The notes: generated by a model from the letters alone, not told the origin. A stretch of DNA of 64,000 nt from Pelagerythrobacter aerophilus (GCF_003581645.1 NZ_QXFK01000015.1:159825-223824), one strand, 5' to 3'. Positions 1-8,366 are shown, counted from the stretch's first letter. A program made the numbers and translations.

Positions 1-732
1 CGTGACGCCATGGCGCGCGCAGGCCTTCGCAACGTCGCGCGGAAAGAGATAGTCGAGCGGCACCACGCAGGCGCCCGCGTACCAACTGTTGAGGAGCTGG
101 TTCTGCCCGTAGTCGAACGACAGTGGCAGGACCGCGAGCGTCACGTCGTCGCTCGCGATCCCGAGATAGTGCGACACACTGACCGCCCCAAGCCACATGT
201 TCGCGTGGCTCAGCATCACCCCCTTGGGGCGTCCGGTAGAACCGCTGGTGTAGAGGATGGCGGCAAGCTCGTCCGGATCGGCCTCGGAGGGTCCCAGCGA
301 ACCCTCGAACGCCCCGATTGCCGCGAGGGCGCCGTCTTCCGCCAAAGCGCGACAATGCCCGGGCAGATCGCCCTGCTCCAGCGTCTTCAACCGTGCCTCG
401 GTCGCGAGCAGCAGGCGCGCGCCGCTGTCGGCGAGGATATGCGCGACTTGCGCGTGCTTGAGCAGCGGGTTGATCGGGACATGGACGAGCCCGGCGCGTG
501 CGCAGGCGAGCGGCAGCAGACAGGTCAGTTCGCCCTTGGCCGCCCAGCTCGCCACCCGCTCCCCGCGCCCGGGTACCTGGCTCTGCAACCATGCCGCCAT
601 GCGAGCGACACGGGTTCTTAAGTCCTTGTGGGTAAGCGTGCCCTCGCGCAGCACCAGCGCGGGTGCATCCGGCTCACCACGTTCGGCGAGATGGTCGAGC
701 GGCCGGGGGACTGGGTCTGGTGCGAGGGACAT
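1..732 (-). CDS. AMP-forming acyl-CoA ligase, exosortase-A associated (3' end off the window)
   Basis: The start codon is the CAT at 730-732 and the frame stays open to base 1, giving 244 codons of a longer protein. The A3 P-loop of the ANL adenylate-forming superfamily is present about two thirds of the way in (TSGSTGRPKGVMLSH). These enzymes activate a carboxylic acid as an acyl-adenylate and load it on CoA or a carrier protein. The next genes encode an acyltransferase, an acyl carrier protein and exosortase-A type hydrolases, so this is most likely the acyl-CoA ligase found in XrtA/PEP-CTERM exopolysaccharide loci. It is divergent from the acyltransferase at 759 with only 26 bases between the starts. 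The C-terminal A8-A10 motifs cannot be checked. The substrate is unknown. Confidence 0.85.
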   Translation of the reverse strand, partial: MSLAPDPVPRPLDHLAERGEPDAPALVLREGTLTHKDLRTRVARMAAWLQSQVPGRGERVASWAAKGELTCLLPLACARAGLVHVPINPLLKHAQVAHILADSGARLLLATEARLKTLEQGDLPGHCRALAEDGALAAIGAFEGSLGPSEADPDELAAILYTSGSTGRPKGVMLSHANMWLGAVSVSHYLGIASDDVTLAVLPLSFDYGQNQLLNSWYAGACVVPLDYLFPRDVAKACARHGVT

Positions 733-758
733 CTGAGCTTTCGAGGAACGCATAGGAA

Positions 759-1745
759 GTGATCGCCGCCAGCTATCACGATGAGGTTAACGTCTTGCAA
801 GGGACGATCCAACAGGCGTCCTCGCCCTTCGAGCGGCCCGAGTGGTTCGCGTTGCTGGCCGAGAGCGGGATCAGCCCCTTCATCGCGCTGGCGCGGGACG
901 AGGAGAGGACCGCCGCGCTTGCGCTCACCCGCGCCAACGGCCGGCTGGAACCGCTGCGCAACTGGTACAGCTTCACCTGGCGTCAGCTTACGCCGGACGG
1001 GCCGCAGGCGGAGCAGCTGCTTGCAGGCCTTGCCCGCGATCTCAAGCGGCAGGCACACCGCGTCACGCTATGGCCGGTGCCGGACGAGGACGGCTCCGCC
1101 ACCCGGCTCGAGCGGGCATTCCGCAAGGCGGGCTGGCTGGTCGCGCGGGAGCAATGCGATCACAATCACGTGCTCGAGGTGAACGGGCGCAGCTTCGCCG
1201 AATACTGGGCGTCGCGGCCGGGCCGGATGCGGACGACACTCAAGCGCAAGGCGAAGAAGGTCGAAGTCACCATACGCGAACACTTCGACGCGGCCGACTG
1301 GGCGGCTTACGAGGCAATCTACGCCGAAAGCTGGAAGCCCGAGGAAGGCACGCCCGACCTGCTTCGCCGCTTTGCCGAGGCTGAGGGAGAAGCGGGCCGT
1401 ATCCGCCTTGCGGTCGCACGGCATGAGGGCGAACCGGTGGCTGCGCAGTTCTGGACGGTCGAGAACGGCACCGCCTACATCCACAAGCTCGCTCACCTCG
1501 AAAGCCGCAAGGAACTCTCGGCCGGCACCACGCTGACCGCTGCGCTGTTCGAACACGTGATCGACCGCGACCGTGTCGCGCTGGTCGATTTCGGGACCGG
1601 TAACGACGGCTACAAGGCGGACTGGATGGAGATCGTCCGCCCGCGCTTCCGGCTCGACTGCCTCGATCCCCGGCAGCCGCGCGCCTGGCCCGCGCTGGCC
1701 AAGCGCTTCGTTCGCCGCCTTGCACCCGCTTCCGGGCGAGGCTAA
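759..1745 (+). CDS. GNAT/FemAB-like acyltransferase (BioF2-like fold)
   Basis: A 328-residue cytosolic protein of the Acetyltransf_6/FemAB-like group, with two weakly similar GNAT halves. The C-terminal half has the usual pattern of this family: an Arg-rich segment near residue 150 (RMRTTLKRKAKK), a Trp-containing substrate segment near 190 (YAESWKPEEG), and VDFGTGNDGYKADWM near 270. It probably transfers an acyl group to a sugar or amine in the neighbouring exosortase-A exopolysaccharide locus. The GTG at 759 gives the longest frame. A TTG at 795 follows a GAGG stretch and starts just before the conserved part, so it is a real alternative. It is followed after 62 bases by the carrier protein gene. 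Confidence 0.75.
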   Translation: MIAASYHDEVNVLQGTIQQASSPFERPEWFALLAESGISPFIALARDEERTAALALTRANGRLEPLRNWYSFTWRQLTPDGPQAEQLLAGLARDLKRQAHRVTLWPVPDEDGSATRLERAFRKAGWLVAREQCDHNHVLEVNGRSFAEYWASRPGRMRTTLKRKAKKVEVTIREHFDAADWAAYEAIYAESWKPEEGTPDLLRRFAEAEGEAGRIRLAVARHEGEPVAAQFWTVENGTAYIHKLAHLESRKELSAGTTLTAALFEHVIDRDRVALVDFGTGNDGYKADWMEIVRPRFRLDCLDPRQPRAWPALAKRFVRRLAPASGRG

Positions 1746-1807
1746 GGGCGGCGCGCCGAATTGCAGAGCCAAATTTCAGGGCCAAATTTCAGGGGACGAG
1801 CCCGAAT

Positions 1808-2089
1808 ATGACCGAACTTGCGCCAAGCCGCAGCGATATCGACACAAAGTTGCGCGCGATTCTGCGCGACGTGCTCGGGCTCGATGCGGAACGGGTCGAG
1901 CGCTTCGATGGCGGCACCGGCCTGTTCGGCCATCTGCCCGAGCTCGATTCGATGGCCGTCGCCGGCCTACTGACCGAGATGGAAGACCGCCTCGACATCA
2001 TCATCGAGGATGACGACGTCGATGGCGAAATGCTGGAGACCTACGGCGGGCTGCTCGCCTTTGCCGAGGCGAAAGTCGTCGAAAACTGA
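1808..2089 (+). CDS. Acyl carrier protein
   Basis: A 93-residue protein with the four-helix carrier pattern and the phosphopantetheine attachment serine in LPELDSMAVAGLL (about residue 42). The acidic tail of helix III (IIIEDDDVDGEML) is typical. It should be modified by a phosphopantetheinyl transferase and carry an acyl group supplied by the ligase encoded divergently at 1-732, probably for the acyltransferase just upstream. This dedicated carrier protein is a regular member of exosortase-A loci in Sphingomonadales. The downstream hydrolase frame begins on top of its stop codon, suggesting translational coupling. Confidence 0.9.
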   Translation: MTELAPSRSDIDTKLRAILRDVLGLDAERVERFDGGTGLFGHLPELDSMAVAGLLTEMEDRLDIIIEDDDVDGEMLETYGGLLAFAEAKVVEN

Positions 2090-2778
2090 CGGGACGTGCT
2101 TTCACGACCTGGCCCTGCCCGAGCATCGGGGGCGGCACGCACGAGGAAATCGCGCTCACCTTCGGCGGCAAGCGCGCCGCGCGCGTGCTCGTGCTGCCCG
2201 CCCTGTTCGACGAGGCGAACAAGCTGCGGCGGCTGACCGTGGAGGTCATGCAGCGCCTCGATGCGGCAGGGATCGACTCGGCGCTGCCCGACCTCCCCGG
2301 CTGCAACGAGAGCCGCCAGCCACTGGACGCGCAGTCGCTCGACCACTGGCGCGCGTGCGCAATGGCTGCCGCGGCGCATTTCTCCGCCACCCATGTCTTG
2401 ACCCTGCGCGGCGGGGTGCTGGCCGCTCCGCCCGAAATGCCGGGCTGGAATTACGCCCCTGTCGCTGGCCGGCAGGTGCTGCGCTCGATGCTGCGCGCCC
2501 GCACGATCGCTGCGCGCGAGGCCGGCCGCGAGGAGACGATCGAGGCGCTTCAGCAACTCGGCCGACGCGAAGGTGTGGAGCTGGCCGGCTGGCCGCTCGG
2601 CGCCAAGCTGTTCGCGCAGCTCGAGGACGCCGCGCCGCAGCCTGACTCGGCTCAGGTCGAGATCGATCAGGGAACAATCGGCGGAGGCGGCCTGTGGCTG
2701 CGCGCTGAGCCCGACGAAGCGCCGGAGCAGGCCGATACGCTGGCGGCAGCCGTCGCGATGGGCATCAGCACGGTATGA
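2086..2778 (+). CDS. Exosortase-A-associated hydrolase 2-like protein, unusual start
   Basis: The frame reads through an alpha/beta-hydrolase-like core: VLVLPALFDEANKLRRLTVE, then LLPDLPGCNES-like strand 3 (here SALPDLPGCNES), then a W-R spaced helix. This matches the hydrolase 2 family of XrtA loci (TIGR03101 type). The usual GxSxG nucleophile elbow is not obvious; the equivalent segment is LTLRGGVLA, so catalysis is uncertain. The only conventional start codon is GTG 2185, immediately before the conserved core, which would remove strand 1. The frame is open upstream to a CTG at 2086 that overlaps the carrier protein stop (CTGA), and the intervening residues look coding (GGGTHEEIALTFGG). It overlaps the next gene by 4 bases. 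Confidence 0.55.
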   Translation: MTGRAFTTWPCPSIGGGTHEEIALTFGGKRAARVLVLPALFDEANKLRRLTVEVMQRLDAAGIDSALPDLPGCNESRQPLDAQSLDHWRACAMAAAAHFSATHVLTLRGGVLAAPPEMPGWNYAPVAGRQVLRSMLRARTIAAREAGREETIEALQQLGRREGVELAGWPLGAKLFAQLEDAAPQPDSAQVEIDQGTIGGGGLWLRAEPDEAPEQADTLAAAVAMGISTV

Positions 2779-3551
2779 AGCGCCTACCGCTCACTTTCGC
2801 GTGCGAGGACTCGATACTGGCCGGGACGCTGGACACGGCGCCCGCCTCGATCGGCCTGCTGATGGTCAGCGGCGGCAACGAGATCCGCTCGGGTGCATTC
2901 TCCGGCCAGGCGCAGCTCGCCGCACGCATCCAGAAGGCGGGCTTCCCAGTGTTCCGCTTCGACCGCCGCGGCGTCGGCGACAGCGAGGGCGAGAACCGCG
3001 GCTTTCGCAAGAGCCGCAAGGACATCGTCGCCGCGCTCGACGCCTTCCGGGCCATTGCACCGCAGATGAACCGGGTGATCGGCTTCGGCAATTGCGACGC
3101 CGCCAGCGCGCTGATGCTCGCGAGGGGCGCAGGTTTCGACGCGCTGGTGCTTTCCAATCCGTGGACGGTCGAGGGCGACGACGACGCCATCCCCCCGCCC
3201 GAGGCGGTGCGGGCTCGCTATGCCGAGAAGCTGAAGAATCCGAAGGAGCTGGCGCGGCTCGTCACCGGCAAGGTCGATCTCGGCAAGCTCGCGCGCGGGA
3301 TCGCCAAGGCGGCGTTGCCGAAGTCGGCGCCCAGCTCACTGGCGCAGGAGATGAAGGCCGGGCTGGAGGCATTCGACGGGCCGGTTCGAATTCTGCTGGC
3401 CGACGCGGACCGGACCGCGCAGGCCTTTGCCTCCGCCTGGGACTCGGCCGACGAGCGCGTGAGCTACTGCAAGGGCGCGACGCATGCCTATGTCGAGCCC
3501 GAGGCGCGCGAGTGGCTCTATCAGCAATTGCTCGCGGCGTTGCGCGCCTAG
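2775..3551 (+). CDS. Exosortase-A-associated alpha/beta hydrolase 1
   Basis: A 258-residue alpha/beta hydrolase of the hydrolase 1 type linked to exosortase A (TIGR03100 type). Visible are the oxyanion-region segment LMVSGGNEIRSGAFSGQ, the strand-3 motif FRFDRRGVGDSEGENRGF, and a nucleophile-elbow equivalent GFGNCDAASALML in which Cys replaces Ser. The C-terminal histidine is probably in KGATHAYVEPEAREWL. It begins inside the stop of the preceding gene (ATGA overlap), so the two hydrolases are translated as a pair. The substrate is unknown; the family always travels with PEP-CTERM exopolysaccharide genes. Its stop codon shares the palindrome CTAG with the stop of the ferredoxin gene on the other strand. 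Confidence 0.85.
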   Translation: MKRLPLTFACEDSILAGTLDTAPASIGLLMVSGGNEIRSGAFSGQAQLAARIQKAGFPVFRFDRRGVGDSEGENRGFRKSRKDIVAALDAFRAIAPQMNRVIGFGNCDAASALMLARGAGFDALVLSNPWTVEGDDDAIPPPEAVRARYAEKLKNPKELARLVTGKVDLGKLARGIAKAALPKSAPSSLAQEMKAGLEAFDGPVRILLADADRTAQAFASAWDSADERVSYCKGATHAYVEPEAREWLYQQLLAALRA

Positions 3552-3883
3552 ATCACGCTCATGTCCCGGCTCTCCGCCGGAACGCGGACTTCCAGGCCGT
3601 CGAGTTCGTCCGAAAGCACGATCTGACACGAGAGGCGGCTCGTGCGCTGAACCCCTGCGGCGAGGTCGAGCATGTCTTCCTCGTCCTCACTCGCGTCGGG
3701 CAGGCGAGCGAACCATTCGGCGGCAACGATCACATGACAGGTCGAGCAGGCCATCTGCCCTTCGCAGGTTCCCTCCAGCGGCATTCCGGCCGCCTGCGCC
3801 ACCTCCAGCAGCGGGGTGCCCGCCTCGCCCTCGGCCTCTACCACGCGGCCCCGCGGCGTGACGAAGCGCACGCGCACGCTCAC
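3548..3883 (-). CDS. 2Fe-2S ferredoxin, adrenodoxin/ISC type
   Basis: A 111-residue ferredoxin with the cluster-binding pattern CEGQMACSTC followed by a fourth cysteine in RLSCQIVL, i.e. Cx5Cx2C...C as in Fdx/adrenodoxin. It carries electrons in the cytosol, commonly to cysteine-desulfurase-driven Fe-S assembly or to P450 systems. The start overlaps the stop of the upstream cysteine desulfurase by 4 bases, so it is the second gene of that operon, which supports a role in sulfur transfer or cluster assembly. Confidence 0.92.
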   Translation of the reverse strand: MSVRVRFVTPRGRVVEAEGEAGTPLLEVAQAAGMPLEGTCEGQMACSTCHVIVAAEWFARLPDASEDEEDMLDLAAGVQRTSRLSCQIVLSDELDGLEVRVPAESRDMSVI

Positions 3884-4959
3884 ACGCCCTGCGCCTCCGC
3901 CGCCGCATTGATGAGACCGGCGGCCTCCTCGATCTCGGCGAGCGTGGTGTAGCGGCCGAACCCGAGCCGGATCGAACTCTTCGCCTGCGCATCGGTGAGG
4001 CCGATCGCGCGCAGTACGTGGCTCGGCGCGCCCGAGCCGCTGGCACAGGCGGACCCGGCAGAAAACATGACCTCGCGGCAGTCGCTCATCAGCCGCGCGA
4101 CGTCGAGCCCGTCCTTGCGGATGTTCAGGTTGCCATGCCAGCGCGCCTCCGCGCTGCCGTTGAGCGTCCAGTCGGCGAACAGCTCGCGCGCACGGCGCCA
4201 GAGCGTTTCGATATGCGCGGCGTCCTCCGCCATCCGCGCCTTCGCAAGCTCGGCCGCCGCGCCGAAGGCTGCGCAGAGCGCAGGGCTCAGCGTGCCCGAG
4301 CGGATGCCTTCCTGCAGCCCGCCGGTGACCTGCGGATCGAGCTCCAGCCCATCACGCACCCACAGCGCGCCGATACCCTTGGGCCCGTGCATCTTGTGCG
4401 CGCTGATCGCAATCATGTCGGCGCCGGCGATCTCCCGCTTGCCGCAGGCCTGGACTGCGTCGCACAGGAACAGCGCACCCTTTTCCTGTGCGCGGTGGTG
4501 CCACTCGGCGACCGGCTGAACGGTGCCGATCTCGTTGTTGACCGACATGACGGCAACGAGCCCGATATCCTCCGGCAGCTCAGTCGCGAGATCGGTCAGC
4601 CCCTCTCGGTCGACCGGAATCTCCGTCACCCGGCCGAGCGCCCGGGCCGTGTCGCGCACCGAGGCGTGCTCGATCGCTGAGCAGGCAATCCCGGCCTTCC
4701 GGCGGCCTGCCGAACCGCGCATCGCGAGATTGACCGCCTCGCAAGCATTGCCGGTGAAGATCACCCGGCCGCCCGGCGGGAGCAGCGCCGCGACTCGCTC
4801 GCGCGCCACCTCGACCGCCGCCGCCGCCTGCCTGCCCATGCGATGCGGGCTGTGCGGGTTGGCGAAGCCGGTGCTGTCGGGGCCATCGAGCCAGCGCAGC
4901 ATCGCCTCGCGTGCTTCGGGCGCGAGCGGGGTGGTAGCTTGGTAGTCGAGATAGATCAT
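3880..4959 (-). CDS. Cysteine desulfurase, NifS/IscS-like (first of a pair)
   Basis: A PLP-dependent aminotransferase-fold enzyme that removes sulfur from L-cysteine as an enzyme-bound persulfide. Visible are the N-terminal YLDYQATTPL, the PLP-lysine motif ISAHKMHGPKGIGAL, and the active-site cysteine in SAGSACASGSGAPSHVL. The short spacing around the cysteine resembles group I (NifS/IscS) enzymes. I chose the ATG at 4957-4959, which starts two residues before the conserved strand and has AAGGG eight bases upstream; an ATG at 4995 would add 12 residues. The ferredoxin gene overlaps its end. Only about 70 bases separate it from a second desulfurase upstream on the same strand. Confidence 0.9.
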   Translation of the reverse strand: MIYLDYQATTPLAPEAREAMLRWLDGPDSTGFANPHSPHRMGRQAAAAVEVARERVAALLPPGGRVIFTGNACEAVNLAMRGSAGRRKAGIACSAIEHASVRDTARALGRVTEIPVDREGLTDLATELPEDIGLVAVMSVNNEIGTVQPVAEWHHRAQEKGALFLCDAVQACGKREIAGADMIAISAHKMHGPKGIGALWVRDGLELDPQVTGGLQEGIRSGTLSPALCAAFGAAAELAKARMAEDAAHIETLWRRARELFADWTLNGSAEARWHGNLNIRKDGLDVARLMSDCREVMFSAGSACASGSGAPSHVLRAIGLTDAQAKSSIRLGFGRYTTLAEIEEAAGLINAAAEAQGV

Positions 4960-5028
4960 GCGGCGCCCTTTGGCATCAATTGCGCTCTCCGTCATCCCAG
5001 CGAACGCCGGATGACGAAACGTGAGGGA

Positions 5029-6174
5029 TTATGCGTTCGACAGCTCCGCCCAGGCCTCGGCAAAGCGGTCGAGTTCCTCCGCCGTCGTGCTCCAGCCGAG
5101 ACTGACGCGGATCGTGCGGGCGGCGGTCTCGTCGTCCACTCCGAAGGCCTCGAGCACGCGGCTCTTCTTCAGGGTGCCCGACGAGCAGGCGCTTCCAGCC
5201 GAGACCGCGAAACCCATGGCATCGAGCCGGATCAGCAGCGCCTGCGCGCTGAGGGCGGGATGCGTGAGAGCGAGGATATGCCCGCATTGCACCGCGCCGG
5301 GCATGACCCGCCGATCAGCCAGAGCAGCGGCGAACGACTGTCGCTGCGCCTCGCTGGTCGTCCAGCCGCCCAGCCTGCCTGCCTCCAGCGCGGCGGCAAA
5401 GCCGAGGATTGTGGGCAGGTTCTCGGTCCCGGCGCGATAGCCCCGCTCGTGCCCGCCGACCGGTTCGAGCATGGCGAAGTCACGCACGAGCAGCGCCCCC
5501 ACACCGACCGGCCCACCGAGCTTGTGCGCCGAGACGACCACCATGTCGGCATCCGGCAGCGGCAGCTTCCCTGCGGACTGCGAGCAATCGGCAAGCAGCA
5601 GTGCGCCCGCCGCGTGGACACGGCTCCGAAGCGTGCCGGCATCGCTGGGCCAGACGAGCGTTCCCGTTTCCGGATTGACCTGCTGAACCGCTACGACCGC
5701 ACGGCCAGGCTGCGCCAGCGCGGCGTCCAGCGCGGCGGGATCGACTTCGCCCGCGAGGACAGGCAGCACCGCAGCATCGGGTGCCGCCCGGAACACCGCG
5801 TCGTGCTCGACCGCCGAGACGATCCGGCGATCGGCCTTCGCCCGCTGCAGGGCGATGGCCAGCGCCTCGCTCGCACCCGAGGTGAAGATGACCTCTCCCG
5901 GCCAACCAAGCGCTGCCTTGACCCGTGCCCGGGCGTCCTCCAGCGCGGCCTTGGCCTTGCGCCCTTCCGCATGCGGGCTGGAGGGATTGGCCCACAGACC
6001 GAAACCCTCCTCCATCGCCGCGCGCGCTTCGGGGCGCAGCGGTGTGGTGGCGGCATGATCGAGATAGATGCGGTCCGGGATGGGGCGATGCTCGAAAGAA
6101 TTGCGATTTCGGGTCGCCGCACTATATAGCCACCGACTTCGCGCACGCCACCCGGTCTGCAGCGGAACCCACAT
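5029..6174 (-). CDS. Cysteine desulfurase, NifS/IscS-like (second of a pair)
   Basis: Paralogue of the downstream desulfurase. It has IYLDHAATTPLRPEA at the start of the fold, the PLP-lysine segment VVSAHKLGGPVGVGALLV, and the catalytic cysteine in SAGSACSSGTLKKSRVL. About 34 residues precede the conserved N terminus. No ATG, GTG or TTG occurs in that stretch apart from the ATG at 6174, so either the extension is real or translation starts at an unusual codon. The 6174 start leaves only 18 bases to the divergent hydrolase start at 6193, so a promoter for this gene would have to lie inside one of the two genes. Probably co-transcribed with the second desulfurase and the ferredoxin. Confidence 0.85.
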   Translation of the reverse strand: MWVPLQTGWRARSRWLYSAATRNRNSFEHRPIPDRIYLDHAATTPLRPEARAAMEEGFGLWANPSSPHAEGRKAKAALEDARARVKAALGWPGEVIFTSGASEALAIALQRAKADRRIVSAVEHDAVFRAAPDAAVLPVLAGEVDPAALDAALAQPGRAVVAVQQVNPETGTLVWPSDAGTLRSRVHAAGALLLADCSQSAGKLPLPDADMVVVSAHKLGGPVGVGALLVRDFAMLEPVGGHERGYRAGTENLPTILGFAAALEAGRLGGWTTSEAQRQSFAAALADRRVMPGAVQCGHILALTHPALSAQALLIRLDAMGFAVSAGSACSSGTLKKSRVLEAFGVDDETAARTIRVSLGWSTTAEELDRFAEAWAELSNA

Positions 6175-6192
6175 CTCCGGCAGGATTCCCCA

Positions 6193-6849
6193 ATGCCCTC
6201 AGTGATCTTTCCCGGCCCCGAAGGCCGTCTCGAAGGCCGTTTCTCTCCTCCGCCGCGTCCGCGCGCGCCGGTCGCGATGATCCTCCACCCGCACCCCCAG
6301 GGCGGCGGCACAATGAACGAGCGCATCACGCAGCGGCTCTACAAGACTTTCGTGGACCGCGGCTTCGCCGTGCTGCGCTTCAACTTCCGCGGAGTCGGGC
6401 GAAGCCAGGGCAGCTTCGACAACGGCGTGGGCGAACTGTCGGACGCCGCCGCCGCGCTCGACTGGGTGCAGTCGATCCATCAGGAGGCGCAGACCACCTG
6501 GGTCGCTGGCGTCAGCTTCGGCGCGCTGATCGGCATGCAGCTCCTCATGCGCAGACCGGAGATCCGTGGCTTCATCTCGATCGCGCCGCCGGCCAACATG
6601 TACGACTTCAGCTTCCTCGCCCCCTGCCCGGCGAGCGGCATCTTCATCCAGGGCGCCGCCGACACCGTGGTGCAGCCCGGCGCGGTGACCAAGCTGGTCG
6701 AGAAGCTGCGCACGCAGAAGCACATCACGATCCACCACGAGGAAATCCCGCGCGCCAATCACTTCTTCGAGAACGAGATCGAGGATCTGATGGGGTCGGT
6801 CGACAACTACCTCGACTTCCGGCTGGATCCGGCCTGCCCGATCAAGTGA
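6193..6849 (+). CDS. Alpha/beta hydrolase (COG2945-type, dienelactone-hydrolase-like)
   Basis: A 218-residue cytosolic hydrolase with a clear catalytic set: oxyanion region HPHPQGGGTMNE, strand-3 motif RFNFRGVGRSQGSF, nucleophile elbow GVSFGAL (Ser near residue 109), acid in the GAADTVVQP loop, and histidine in PRANHFFENE. The family is common beside Fe-S assembly genes in sphingomonads, as here, but its substrate is not established. The ATG at 6193 begins directly at the conserved N terminus. The GFA gene follows after 5 bases, so the two are probably co-transcribed. Confidence 0.88.
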   Translation: MPSVIFPGPEGRLEGRFSPPPRPRAPVAMILHPHPQGGGTMNERITQRLYKTFVDRGFAVLRFNFRGVGRSQGSFDNGVGELSDAAAALDWVQSIHQEAQTTWVAGVSFGALIGMQLLMRRPEIRGFISIAPPANMYDFSFLAPCPASGIFIQGAADTVVQPGAVTKLVEKLRTQKHITIHHEEIPRANHFFENEIEDLMGSVDNYLDFRLDPACPIK

Positions 6850-6854
6850 CCGGG

Positions 6855-7325
6855 ATGCAGCGGCTCCTGGTCACGGCAACGGGCGGCTGCCAGTGCGGCG
6901 CGGTGCGCTACCGCGCCACGGCCATGCTCGACAACGCGCACTTGTGCCACTGCCGCATGTGCCAGAAGGCGACCGGCAATCTGTTCGCCGCGCTCGTCGC
7001 CGCTCCGGACGACGCCCTGGAATGGACGCGTGGTACGCCCGCGACGTTCGAGAGCAGCGCCGGGGTCGAACGCGGTTTCTGCGCGCAGTGCGGCACGCCG
7101 CTGTTCTACCATGCACATGCAAACGGGCGCACGAACCTGACGATCGGCTCGCTCGACGATCCCGCGGCCTTCGCCCCGCAGTCGCAGATAGGGACCGAGG
7201 CCCGCATGCCGTGGTTCGATACGCTCCCCTCGCTCCAGGACGGCGGTGAGACCGAGGCGGGCGACAACGCCGAATGGGCCGCCGCAATACGGCGTACGAG
7301 CCGGCAGCACCCGGACCACGACTGA
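6855..7325 (+). CDS. GFA-family zinc-binding protein
   Basis: A 156-residue protein with the Mss4-like GFA fold. Cysteine pairs for zinc are visible at GGCQCGAVRYRA (residues about 12-14), HLCHCRMCQKATGN (about 33-38) and FCAQCGTPLFYH (about 76-79). The family is named after glutathione-dependent formaldehyde-activating enzyme, but most members have no proven activity. Read from the ATG at 6855, five bases after the stop of the hydrolase gene. Downstream 7326-7474 is non-coding and AT-richer, and probably holds the promoter of the next gene. Confidence 0.88.
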   Translation: MQRLLVTATGGCQCGAVRYRATAMLDNAHLCHCRMCQKATGNLFAALVAAPDDALEWTRGTPATFESSAGVERGFCAQCGTPLFYHAHANGRTNLTIGSLDDPAAFAPQSQIGTEARMPWFDTLPSLQDGGETEAGDNAEWAAAIRRTSRQHPDHD

Positions 7326-7474
7326 CTGCCGCACGGCGGCTTTCCGCCGATCCTAAGTCCGGTTGCGCCTCGCAACGCGAAAGCGCTTGGCTGGAACATT
7401 AGTTATGTTGTATCATTCTTCTCAGTGAGGGCGTGCCCCGATCCTCGGAGGCGCGTCGAGGAGAGGAGAACGAC

Positions 7475-8152
7475 ATGGCCTATATCGATTCGCGCACGCC
7501 GCGGGACCGGGCGAAGTCCGTCGCCGGGGTGATCGTGGTTCACGGCGCAGTCGCCTACGCCCTGCTGGTCGGCCTGCAGGTCACCGGGGTGATCGAGGAT
7601 GTGCCGAGGCTGACCGGCGAAACGGTCGTGGAAGTGCCGATCGAGCCCCTGCCCCCGCCCAAACCCGAAGTCACGCCGGAGAACACGCCGACACCGCCGA
7701 CCTCCGTCCACGCTCCGCAGACGCCGCTCGACCTGACCGCCGAAATGCCGCCGATCGAGGTGCGCGACGTTCCGCTGCCGCCGATCCCCGAGGTGGTCCC
7801 CAACCTGTTCCCCAAGCCAGAGACCACGCCAGCCGCGCAGGCGACACCGGCGTTCGATCCGGTCGCACCCCGCCCGCGCAACGATCCGGGGCAGTGGGTA
7901 ACCACCGCGGACTACCGCAGTAGCTGGATCAACCGCGAACTCACCGGCGTCGCCCGCTTCCGGGTCGAGGTCGGCACCGACGGGCGGGTGAAGAGCTGCA
8001 CGATCACCGGCTCTAGCGGACATTCCGAGCTCGACCGGGCCACTTGCGATCTCGTCACCCGCCGCGCGCGGTTCGAGGCAGGCCTGGACGGCACTGGCGC
8101 GAAAACCGCGGCGACCTGGTCGAGTGCGGTGTCCTGGCAGTTGCCGGACTGA
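7475..8152 (+). CDS. TonB-family energy transducer-like protein
   Basis: A 225-residue protein with one N-terminal membrane helix (residues about 15-35, AGVIVVHGAVAYALLVGLQV), a long periplasmic Pro/Glu-rich spacer, and a C-terminal TonB domain (FRVEVGTDGRVKSCTITGSS, with DRATCDLVTRRARF). TonB links inner-membrane proton-motive force to outer-membrane receptors. No ExbB/ExbD genes are nearby. I chose the ATG at 7475 because a strong AGGAGAGGAG ribosome site lies just upstream. It converges with a small membrane-protein gene whose stop lies 2 bases away. Confidence 0.85.
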   Translation: MAYIDSRTPRDRAKSVAGVIVVHGAVAYALLVGLQVTGVIEDVPRLTGETVVEVPIEPLPPPKPEVTPENTPTPPTSVHAPQTPLDLTAEMPPIEVRDVPLPPIPEVVPNLFPKPETTPAAQATPAFDPVAPRPRNDPGQWVTTADYRSSWINRELTGVARFRVEVGTDGRVKSCTITGSSGHSELDRATCDLVTRRARFEAGLDGTGAKTAATWSSAVSWQLPD

Positions 8153-8153
8153 C

Positions 8154-8366
8154 CTATCCGGCCTGGCCCTGCTCGACCCGGTCGAGCGGGGCCTCGCCCC
8201 CGGCGTCGGGCACCGTCCAGATCGCGATGTTGACGAAGCAGATCACCGCCAGCAGCACCATCAGCAGCACCTGCTTGCGCGAGCCGCCCCGGCGCCAGAG
8301 CACGAACGCGCCGAGCAGCAGCAGCAGACCCGCCAGCATGACGATCGACAGTACGGTACCCATCAT
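8154..8366 (-). CDS. Small two-helix membrane protein, unknown function
   Basis: A 70-residue protein with two hydrophobic stretches, residues about 4-24 (VLSIVMLAGLLLLLGAFVLW) and about 31-51 (KQVLLMVLLAVICFVNIAIW), separated by the basic loop RRGGSRK, then a short acidic tail. This predicts a hairpin in the inner membrane with both termini on the same side. I do not recognise a family. The base composition and clean helix pattern suggest a real gene rather than a chance frame. It ends 2 bases from the convergent TonB-like gene. Confidence 0.6.
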   Translation of the reverse strand: MMGTVLSIVMLAGLLLLLGAFVLWRRGGSRKQVLLMVLLAVICFVNIAIWTVPDAGGEAPLDRVEQGQAG

